Source of the DNA: a virus
Direction: 5' to 3' (one strand)
Length of the DNA: 41,264 nucleotides
Virus record (IMG/VR): IMGVR_UViG_3300042309_000692
Span: 1-41,264 of that record
How positions within the stretch are numbered: the first letter of the stretch is position 1; each line of letters starts with the position of its first letter. The notes under the pieces were generated by a model. It did no database searches and was not told the DNA's origin. It worked only from the letters and a program-made list of their open reading frames with translations. The translations under genes and the position numbers were made by a program. Positions 1 through 8,100 of this stretch are shown here, one piece after another.

Positions 1-80
1 TCAAGGGTCTTGAGCGCGCTTGCGCTCATACGGTCGAGGCTGTGGTATTCAGCCTCCGGCATGTCCATCACAATCTTCAT
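1..80 (-). CDS. Duplicate 5' end of the RecE-like exonuclease (assembly overlap)
   Basis: Reading leftward from the ATG at 78-80, this is the first 26 codons of the same protein encoded at 40399-41217. It is truncated only because the window ends here. It is a copy made by the circular overlap, not a second gene or a pseudogene. Confidence 0.9.
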   Translation of the reverse strand, partial: MKIVMDMPEAEYHSLDRMSASALKTL

Positions 81-98
81 GGGTCAGTCTCCGGTTGT
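81..98 (-). promoter_or_regulatory. Ribosome-binding cassette of the RecE-like gene
   Basis: On the minus strand the bases before the ATG at 80 read CCGGAGACTGACCC. GGAG lies 8 bases from the start codon. The same wording precedes the ERF gene (40396-40408) and, as CCGGAGACCTGACC, most genes of the rightward block, so it looks like this phage's standard early translation-start cassette. Confidence 0.75.
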
Positions 99-99
99 G

Positions 100-116
100 G
101 CAAGCACCATGCTTGC
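100..116 (-). promoter_or_regulatory. Leader hairpin between promoter and RecE-like gene
   Basis: GCAAGCA (100-106) and TGCTTGC (110-116) form a perfect 7-bp stem with a 3-base loop. It sits in the short untranslated leader between the predicted transcription start (about 117) and the ribosome-binding site. It could tune mRNA stability or translation, or be a protein-binding palindrome. It is seen only as a sequence pattern. Confidence 0.45.
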
Positions 117-123
117 GAGTCGC

Positions 124-152
124 ACGATAGCGACCGTATCGACACACCGCAA
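124..152 (-). promoter_or_regulatory. Sigma-70-like promoter for the recombination genes
   Basis: On the minus strand a TTGCGG -35 element (plus 147-152) is followed, after exactly 17 bases, by a TATCGT -10 element (plus 124-129). Transcription would start near 117 and run into the RecE-like gene at 80 (= 41217). The element crosses the artificial contig junction at 127, so annotation tools treating the window as linear would see it only at this end. The rest of 81-287 holds no credible gene. Confidence 0.6.
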
Positions 153-287
153 CCGGGTCCGTAAGGAATTCGCAATCAAATATGCGTACGGCTATCGCAA
201 AACGCGTACGGGGTCGGGGTTCGACCGCAATTCGATGATGGATCGAATCGACGGTACTTGTTCAAATATGTAGTACTTTCGTACACC

Positions 288-557
288 TTATTCGGACTTG
301 TCGATCCGGTAGCCAAGTCGCCACAACACCCGGCTCATTTCCCGACTGGCTTGTGCAACTCGCTCTTCGCACCACGACGGTTCGATGCAATGCAACAGTT
401 CGTGGATAAGGGTGTCCAACAATTCCTCCTCGGACTGCCACGTGCCGATGCGGATTCGCCGTCCCTCCGCCTTGCCCGGATCGACCATGTCCCCGTAGTC
501 ACGCAGTTGCGGAACGAAGCGCAGCGTCCACCACTTGCCGTTCAGTTTGACGCGCAT
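288..557 (-). CDS. Small HExxH metallopeptidase-like protein
   Basis: This is an 89-residue protein with the zinc-peptidase signature HELLH (H52, E53, H56). It is followed by an acidic pair (E64/E65 in the EERV motif), a plausible third zinc ligand. It begins with a strand-rich stretch (KLNGKWWTLRFV) and ends LGYRID, a pattern common to small phage metallopeptidases related to the SprT/WLM zincin fold. It carries no signal peptide, so it presumably acts in the cytoplasm. The start codon is preceded by GAGGAGG. It lies 17 bases downstream of the phosphoesterase gene and probably shares its transcript. The substrate is unknown. The zinc motif is clear; peptidase activity is inferred. Confidence 0.75.
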   Translation of the reverse strand: MRVKLNGKWWTLRFVPQLRDYGDMVDPGKAEGRRIRIGTWQSEEELLDTLIHELLHCIEPSWCEERVAQASREMSRVLWRLGYRIDKSE

Positions 558-574
558 CTGTCCTCCTCAAACGG

Positions 575-1474
575 TCAGTTTGCGGGGAAGAACTCCGGCT
601 TCAGGCGATAGGCCATGCACCCGCTGGGAGCGGTGCCTTTGTGCAGCGACAAGCGCATCCAGACCGCGCCCTGAATTTCCGGCGTGCGCCCCTGCTCCAC
701 GTGGAAGCCCCCATTTCCGTCGGCGTACTCGTCCTTGTACGTTCCAACCCGCACGTGGTACTGGGTGTCGTGTTCGACGCGCATGCCGTTGCGGTCGTAG
801 ATCAGGCGCTCCCGGGCCAGCGGCATCACCCATTGCTTGTGGACGTGGCCCTGCACGATTACGTCCGCGTCTGGAATCACCGCAGCCTGACGGCGAACCT
901 TCAGGGTGTCGAAGGACATCAGTGCGGCCCCTCCGCTGCCGTGGAAATACTTCAGGTTCAGGGCGAAGCGGTGGCTGTTCACGCTGACCGTGAACTTCAC
1001 CCAGCCCCCGTACCCGCCAGCATGCACCCGATGCTTTGACATCATCGACATGCGCTCGCACAGCCGCTCGGTCAGGTCCGTCTCATTATTCTTGAGGACA
1101 CTAGACTCGTGGTTGCCGCGTCCGATCACGACGCAGTGCTGCGAGTACGGCGCATAGAACGTCGCGGCATGGTTGACGATCGAGTCGAAGTAGTCCGGGG
1201 CCAGAGCGTGCTCTTCTCGTACCCCTTTGCGACTTCGCCGTGGATCCGCTCTCCCCTCCATCGCACAAAAGAGGTCACCTACATCGATCCAACCACCCTT
1301 GCGCCGAACCATTTCAGCAAAGTGTTGCTTCTCTAAATCGTGATTTGCCAATGGGTTATCGTGATGTCTGTCCCCTGATAACAGAAACCACCAGTGGTCG
1401 GTCACGCTCTTCGCCACCAGTTCTACGTGGTGGATGTTGCGGGCGAGTGAGGTCACCGACCACGGTAGTTTCAC
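575..1474 (-). CDS. Calcineurin-like metallophosphoesterase
   Basis: This 299-residue protein has all the metal-binding blocks of the calcineurin-like phosphoesterase fold in order: GDRHHD (about residues 34-39), VGDLF (D68), GRGNHE (N121, H122), a further His at 178 and QGHVHK (H210, H212). Relatives include DNA-processing nucleases of the SbcD/Mre11 group, nucleotide phosphodiesterases and protein phosphatases. No partner SbcC-type ATPase is present, so phosphodiesterase or phosphatase activity is the safest statement. It is the first gene after the promoter at 1706-1734. The start used is a GTG (1472-1474) with only a weak ribosome-binding site; a slightly different start is possible. Confidence 0.85.
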   Translation of the reverse strand: MKLPWSVTSLARNIHHVELVAKSVTDHWWFLLSGDRHHDNPLANHDLEKQHFAEMVRRKGGWIDVGDLFCAMEGRADPRRSRKGVREEHALAPDYFDSIVNHAATFYAPYSQHCVVIGRGNHESSVLKNNETDLTERLCERMSMMSKHRVHAGGYGGWVKFTVSVNSHRFALNLKYFHGSGGAALMSFDTLKVRRQAAVIPDADVIVQGHVHKQWVMPLARERLIYDRNGMRVEHDTQYHVRVGTYKDEYADGNGGFHVEQGRTPEIQGAVWMRLSLHKGTAPSGCMAYRLKPEFFPAN

Positions 1475-1551
1475 AGGCTTACCGTAATTCAGGAGTGTTC
1501 AGGTCCATACACCCCCATCGGAAGTATTCATCGCAAGCCATGAATAAACAC

Positions 1552-1591
1552 GCCCCCGGCCTTGCGGCAACAGGGGCATGCTTCCGGGGGC
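1552..1591 (-). promoter_or_regulatory. Leader stem-loop upstream of the phosphoesterase
   Basis: GCCCCCGG (1552-1559) pairs with CCGGGGGC (1584-1591), an 8-bp G+C-only stem with a 24-base loop. It lies in the leader of about 225 bases between the promoter at 1706-1734 and the GTG start at 1474. No U-tract follows, so it is not a standard terminator. Confidence 0.45.
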
Positions 1592-1603
1592 TTGAATGGG
1601 GGT

Positions 1604-1633
1604 GGGGACGGGCACCTGACCGCGCCCGTCCCC
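1604..1633 (-). promoter_or_regulatory. Second, stronger leader stem-loop
   Basis: GGGGACGGGC (1604-1613) and GCCCGTCCCC (1624-1633) form a perfect 10-bp stem with a 10-base loop in the same leader. Together with the stem at 1552-1591 it makes a tandem hairpin pair before the first gene of the leftward early block. Possible roles are attenuation, RNA protection or a protein-binding or replication site. No U-tract is present. Confidence 0.5.
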
Positions 1634-1705
1634 CTGACCCTGCGTTTGACATGGGCGCGACCGGGACGCTACCATGCTGGCTGCTGAACAACCAAACGCG
1701 CTGGG

Positions 1706-1734
1706 AGCATAGCGCACTCTGGCCTGCGGGTCAA
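1706..1734 (-). promoter_or_regulatory. Sigma-70-like promoter of the leftward early block
   Basis: On the minus strand TTGACC (plus 1729-1734) is separated by 17 bases from TATGCT (plus 1706-1711). Both boxes match the consensus well and the spacing is ideal. Transcription would start near 1699 and produce a leader of about 225 bases before the phosphoesterase. The stretch 1735-2012 upstream holds no gene that I can support. Confidence 0.7.
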
Positions 1735-2012
1735 TGCTCCTGCAAGTATTGCCCGGCACGGTAGGGGCAAAGTGGTTCAAGACGCGGGACATGACCCTAG
1801 CCCGCGCCGTCGCCCTGACACGACGCGCTCATCCCACAGTGAGGCGGCTGGCTACCACCCAGCGAAATGGTGCAACATGTGGGCAATGGGAAACCTCGCA
1901 CGGCTCCGGCTGGGCTGATTCCCGTGACCTCTTGCCGGGGTCATGGTGTTCCTTCACTCACCAGTTGAACTGCAAACAGCCCAGCAGCCTGCGCTCGGGG
2001 CTGTGCAGGGGT

Positions 2013-2033
2013 GCGGGGGGCGCAGCCCCCTGC
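2013..2033. other. G+C-rich hairpin in the 1475-2101 gene-free region
   Basis: Bases 2013-2021 pair with 2025-2033 (one G-T wobble), a 9-bp stem with a 3-base loop. The gene-free stretch 1475-2101 holds this hairpin, the promoter at 1706-1734, the two leader stem-loops and the terminator at 2044-2094. Otherwise I see no coding or RNA gene in it. Read rightward the hairpin is followed by T-poor sequence, so it is probably not a terminator itself. Confidence 0.4.
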
Positions 2034-2043
2034 GAGACCTTTA

Positions 2044-2094
2044 TAAAAACAAACTACTACTCACTCCCGTAGCGAGCAGCGAGGCGAAGCCTCG
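2044..2094 (-). terminator. Terminator after the structural (late) block
   Basis: Just past the stop codon of the giant gene, the minus strand has two successive hairpins. CGAGGC-TTC-GCCTCG covers plus 2080-2094. CTCGCT-ACGGG-AGTGAG covers plus 2060-2076. The second is followed, after a 6-base TAGTAG step, by the T-rich run TTTGTTTTTA. This is a reasonable intrinsic terminator ending the transcript of about 30 kb. Confidence 0.6.
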
Positions 2095-2101
2095 ATGCGA
2101 A

Positions 2102-5100
2102 CTAGGGAATTCTTGGGACCGTCCGTCGTGCTGCCTGTTCGCGAATGCGCTTGCGAATTTCATCTGGCGAGTAGCGCATGCGCAGACGATCGACGGCTTC
2201 TTGCACGGTGCGCTCATTGGCCTTCTTCTCTTCTGGAATCTGCTGCGCAACGAACCGATACAACTGGTACACGGGCACGCCGCGCAACTGGCCCAGCGCC
2301 AGCAATGCAGGCACGGCGTTGTAGTACCAGTCACGATCAGCCTGCATCTCACGCGCTGCCTGTTCGATCGGACGTACAACGATCGCCTGTCCCATCGCAC
2401 GGCGATTGACGATCGATTGCAGGGCAGTCGAGAATCCGAGCCCAACGTATCCGAACGTGGAGCCGATCAATTCGGCTGCAACCGATGCCGGGACAGACTT
2501 CACGGCTTCAGCGAATGCCTTGTCTTCCTCGTCGTCAGGCTCGTCTGCTCCGCCGAACAAGGCCGCGATGGTCTTGGCCATGTATGCAACCGTCGCGACC
2601 GACGCCACGCCGATGATCGTGCTGCTTGCGGTGTTGCCTGAAATGGCGAGAGTCGTTCCAATCCTTCGCTCGCCGGACAACCATGCCCGGCGGATCTGGT
2701 TGCGCGCCTTGAGCGGATCGCTGCTGAACACGAACAGCATGCGCCACGTTGCGCCGGACCCACGCACTCGATTGACCGCAGCGAATGCAGTCTCATCGAA
2801 TTCATCGCTGGCATTCTGGGTCAGCCGGAAGTCGCGCTCGGCCCGCTTGACTGCCTGCTCAAATGCATCGGTGCCAGTCAGGCCCTCGTCCTTCGCTTCT
2901 GCAAGGCGAGCCTCGACGGCGACCGACATGATGTGCTCATCCATCAGCCGCAGCATGTCAATGAGCGCGGTGAGCGTGAGGTTTGCGTTGTCGGTCGCAT
3001 CACCCAGCGCATTCAAACTATCGGTGATGTTCTTCGCAATGGCCGCATGCCCAGCGGATGCGAACGCACGCGCCATTCCCTTGGCTGCGGTCATCACCTT
3101 GACTCGATCGCCTGCCGACAACGTGCCGGACACGATGCCTCGCATCTGCATCTGGTGCCGTCGGGTGAAGTAGCCACTGGCAGAATGAATCTCGTCAACG
3201 CGAGCAGCCCATGCGCTGGGCGAGCGCAAACGGATGGCAGCACGCGACAATCCCTCGACCCAGTAGTTCCCGGGGATCTCGCTGCCAAGACGAATCGTTC
3301 CACCGACCACGACCTTCGCTGCCGTGCGCGGTGACAACGACAGAACCGCGCCCGTGACGTTGTTGGTCATCCGGTCAATGGCGTTCGTGGATGCACGGGC
3401 GGTCGCGCCGACGCCGTTGCTGAAGATCGCGAGGATCGCCTCCGCCGTGTTGCGTCCCATCTGCCGATCGATTGCAGCCACGATGTCGGGATCGGTGAGC
3501 ACGGTCGATGCATCGCGATAGGGCTGCGCCATGTGAATCATGTCCAGCGCAACATGCAGGTGCCGCTCCCACGTCTGGAATGCATCGCGATAGATCAGCG
3601 GCTGGCGTCCACCTTCACGGGCATTGGTGAACCCAACGCTGGTCAGCGCACTGCGAACCAACGACCCATGCTGGTTCAGCACGGACTTTGACTCGCCTTG
3701 GAATTCGTCCATGTTCCGGACGCGAGGCCAGTAGTTCGTGATCACAGGGGGCTGGTCGCCCTCGACAAGGAACACGGCTTCCATTGCACGGTCACGGATC
3801 TGCACCTCAAGCACGTCCTTCATCGCATCGATCAGGCCGCGCTGTCCCGCAGTCAGCCCAGCACGAATCGCCCGGATCTCCGCGTCCGTCGGGAATACAG
3901 TGAGGGTTGTCTCGGCACCCGCAAACTGCAAGCCCTGCTTTGCAGCATCCGGTGCCGTCGGTGGAATGAACAACTCCAGCGTCTCGTCATCCATTGCCGC
4001 GATGGACATGGCCAAACCAACTGGAATTGTCCGCGTCCGACCTTCCAGCACCACGTCCATGGTCTCTGCGATCGACGTTCCGTTGAGACCGTTGCGAAGT
4101 GCGTAGTCTTCGATGCCAGCGTAGCCCGCCGCACGAAGTGCAGTGCCGAGCGAATTGAGGATGCGCGCATGCTCAAGCCCAGCCTCGCCCTTCGCATCCT
4201 GTGCGCCGACGAGCATCTCGTTGATGACTCCGCCCATCGTGCCCTCGACCTCAAGCATCAGGGTGTAGATGTCCGAGTTGGCAATGGAAATGCGGCGCGC
4301 CAGCGACTGGCGAGGCGGAAGGTCCGCACGATCCCGCATCGGCAGCGTCTGCCGACCAATCATGGCGGTTGCAAGGCGGGTCTTCAGGTCGTTGTATCTG
4401 GCGACGCGCTGCTGCTGCCCGGCCACGAACGACGCCCGGTCCTGTTCGTACAGCAGCAACGCAGCCTGCACGTCATTTGCCGAATCCAAGACCTGCGCGT
4501 AGATGTTTACAGCGTTGACCACTGCCGAACCCATGCCCGGCACGGTAGCCACCGTTGCATAGATGCGACGGCGATTGGCCTGCCGGAGATTGGCGTCCGC
4601 CTTCGTCAGCAAACGCTCGATCGCCTGCCGCACGTCCCACCGCATTCCCCGCTTGTTCATGCGCTTGCGCAGCGCAGAGATCACCCGCAGTTGCTGGCGA
4701 ACTTCCTCATTGACGGCCAGTTTGGTTGCCTCGACGGCAATTCGATTGGCCTTTGCAATCGTCGTTGCGTTGGCGATTCGCGTGGCAAGCGGGCCGCGAA
4801 GATTGCGCGGAAGCATCATGGCCGCGTCCATGGCAATCCGCCGCGCTGCACGCTGCACTGCCAGCACGTTGCGTGACTTCTGGAGCATGGTCTTGATCGC
4901 GAAAATCTGGCGCTGAAGCGTGTCCTCACGCTGCTGCATCTTCTTCAGGATCTGCTGCCGACCACGCATCATTCCCTGCACTTGCCCAGCACGAAGACCC
5001 ATCTGGTGCGCAAAGTCGATTGCCCGAGCAGACGCCTTGGCATCAACCTTGATCCTGTGGGTCGCGGCGCGCAACGCAGACTCGGCCTGCGCAACGCGTG

Positions 5101-8100
5101 CTTCAAGCACCGCGACGCGTTCACGGAAAGGCTTGGCCGCGTTGCGTTCCTTCTGCATTCCAAACACCTGCCCGGCAACCAAGCCCTCGTTTCGTCCGAT
5201 GGCATACGCCCAGTTGGCAATGCGATCGACACGATCCTCCGCTTCTGCCAGTGCCTCAATTGCTTCCCGCGTCTCGGACTTGCGCTCACGCATCTCCTCG
5301 CGCAGGCGAACTACGCGAGCACGCGCCTTCTCCAGTTTCTTCGCAGCCACGCTTGCGGTTTCCGCTGCTGCAATCTTCTCGGCATCATTGATTGCCTTGA
5401 CTCGCTCAAGGCGGGTCTTCAACCTCTGCGCCTGCCCTTCCTTACGCGCCGCAATCAATTCCGCGAACGACAACCTGCGCTGCAAGACCCGCACTTCGCG
5501 CATTGCGTTTGTACGCTGCGCAGCAGTCGTGTTCTCAAGATCCCGCATCGTGCGCTGCATGTCGGAAATCTGTGACCGCAATGCGTCTCGCTCGGCGTCT
5601 GAAGCGTCGGGATCTCGCGCCATGCTTTCTGTTGCGCTTGGCCCAGCACCAACCGGGGTGGCAGTTCCGAACACCTGTTCAACGACCGACGTGCCCGGGA
5701 TCTTCACTAGTTTGGCGTAGTTGCCATATGCGGACGAACTTGGGCGTTCTTCATTCCGCATTGAAGCAATGAAGCCATCGTGCGCATTGATGAGGTATCC
5801 AATCAATCGAGCATCCGTATCACCAAGCACCCTTGAAAGCAACGGGTCTGGATTGGTATTTCTAGACACACGCATATATGCATCAACAAACCGTGGCAAC
5901 AGCGCAACATTGACTTCGCCGGACTGTTCGCGCTCGATCATTGCGGTGCGCAGCGCAGCAACACCAGCAGCGTATGCGTCCTGATTGGTCCGAAAATCAA
6001 GTGCTTCGTCAGGGATCAATTCGCGAATGCTGGATGGTGCAACTCGTCCGTCGCTTACGAGGGCGCGAATGCTTTCAAACGTCATCCTCTGCCACGTCGC
6101 AAACGTGTTCGTGGAATTTCGGAGTGCATCGAGCCGCTTCCCGGCATGCTCATAGATGCGCTCAAGCGGAATTTCCATCTTCCGAAGTGGTCTAAACAGG
6201 ATGTTCGCCAGTTCATTGGTGCCAGTCAGTCCAGACACGCCAATAAGCCAAGCGGCAACCGCACGAATGTGTTCCCGAAGATCACCGGGAACGTTGACAC
6301 GCGTTTCTTCCGGCTTGTCATACTCATCCGCAATAGCCTTGAAGAACGTGAGAACATCAGAAATGATGTCCTCATTCGTAGGCATGCTGAAATAATCAGA
6401 GTTGTATTCAACGAGCGTTCGCAGTTGATCAAACCACCATGGTCCCGATATCGCTGGCTTGGCACCACCTTGTGCTCGGTAACTTCCAGTTCCGCCAAGA
6501 TCGACATACAGCACGTTTCCAGTGTCTGGGTCAACAAGCGTGTTGTCGCCATCCATGCCAATCACATCCCAATTGCGTGACAGGGCATGCAGCACAATGT
6601 GTTCCTGCAAGTCGGCATATGCCTGTGATGCCTCAAACTCGCGCTGCCGCATCGCGTTCCGGAACTGCCCGATCGTTTGATACCCCTCGGCGTACCGAGT
6701 GATCAAAACCCGGTTGAGATCCGGTGTTCCAACCCGGACATCCATTCCATAGTCAGGAACAGGCAGTCCCAAGAACCGATACGCGTTGAAGTATTGCAGT
6801 TCGTTCCGACCGAAGTTCGCGTTGCCAAGATCGCCCTTTACAACCCATCGTTCACCCGTAGGCGCAGTCTGAAGCGTTGCTCCAGTGGATCCACCAAGTG
6901 GCGAACTACCAGATAGGGCCGCGAGCGGAGGAACATTCCCTGCTCGCATCTCCGCGAAGTCCATTTGCTCCAGCGTTTCACCAGTGAACGGGCTAATAAG
7001 GTTGCGGCGTCCGCTCACCACGATTTCATTGTGAACCCCAGCCTCGTCCTGCACGCCAATAAACTCAACAACGTCATACCCATTGGCAAGCGCGACTTTC
7101 TGCACCTCGTCCGTTGAAATCAGGCCACGAACACGATCTCGCACATCTGGCGGCAACTCCGATTCCGGAAGGTTGTCCCACATTTGCCCCAAGCAATCGA
7201 TCCGCAACGGGTTGTATGCGATGACGTAATACGCGTGAATGTATTTTCCGAAGACCTTGAGGTCGTCGGTGCTCACCGTTGACAGCGACAATCCGCGCAG
7301 CAACTTGTCCGTTTCCGACCGATATGGGGAGAACTTCACTGCGTCGGTTGCGTGATACAGCAATACGGGATTGGTTGGATTCGACGTTCCGATGAATCGG
7401 GCGTTGCCGGATACCACCAGCGCCTTGAGTTCGTCAGACGGTTCGCGTGCGAACGACTCAAGCGTAAACCCGCTTTCAGCGGCCCACCGAAGTTCTGCTT
7501 CGATTGCGGCCTTGGTCTTGCGGACCTCCGCATCCTGCGCCTCTTCGCGGGCAAAGGACTCGGATTGCGGCTCGGCAACAACACCAGCATCTGCACCATC
7601 CGCCACCGTGGCGTCGAGATCATTTTCCGCCAATGCGCTGCGCAACTGCGCCTGCGCCGATGACGTGCCGAGATCCACCGACATCGCCTCGCGCATTGCC
7701 ACTCGGTAGTCCTGCCCGACAGGATCATCTGCCGCGCCGAACATGGCGTACAACTCCTTCTCCACATACCACAGCGCGGCCTGCGCGTCTGCAACCTCAT
7801 ACTGCAAGCCAGTCTCGTTCTTGACAACATCAATCGCTTGCGTCAGAATCGACCGCATCTGCGTCCGAATGTAATTCGACTCTGGAGCCGCAGCCGACGC
7901 CGAAAGCGCCTTGGCATACCGCACAAGCGCAGCCTCAAGCGGGGACTTCTTCCGCAACTTCAGCGAGGTGCCAACCACCACGCGGTTGCGGACATCCTTT
8001 GCGAATTCGACGTCGAAGTTCGTCGCAACCTGATCGAGCAGCGCCGGGTTCTCCAACACGTTTGGCGGGATTCGACGCAATACCTGCTCTGCTTCGGCAA

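Larger units (their letters stand above)
1..127. repeat. Left copy of 127-bp exact terminal repeat (circular contig overlap)
   Basis: Bases 1-127 are identical to 41138-41264. A perfect repeat of 127 bases, the largest k-mer commonly used by short-read assemblers, is the usual signature of a circular assembly graph path rather than a biological terminal repeat. The gene reading through it (the RecE-like exonuclease) makes sense only when the ends are joined. True genome length is then about 41,137 bp. The alternative, a real short direct terminal repeat, cannot be excluded from sequence alone but is less likely given the exact length. Confidence 0.93.

Noticed and set aside
1-127. A true direct terminal repeat packaging site
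   Set aside because: The repeat is exactly 127 bp and begins within a gene, as for assembly overlap; a T7-type terminal repeat is usually longer and intergenic. Coverage data would settle this.
1475-2101. A tRNA or structural RNA in the gene-free region, and small ORFs 1479-1691 and 1499-1792
   Set aside because: No cloverleaf with T-loop GTTCRAAYC was found, and the small ORFs lack convincing start sites and overlap the leader hairpins. Composition is that of random G+C-rich DNA.
3698-4876. Long open frames on the plus strand across the giant gene (for example 3698-4876, 10241-10849, 11279-12073)
   Set aside because: They are antisense to one continuous 3709-codon reading frame with protein-like sequence. 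They are rich in Arg, His and Ser, have no plausible ribosome-binding context, and result from high G+C and codon bias.
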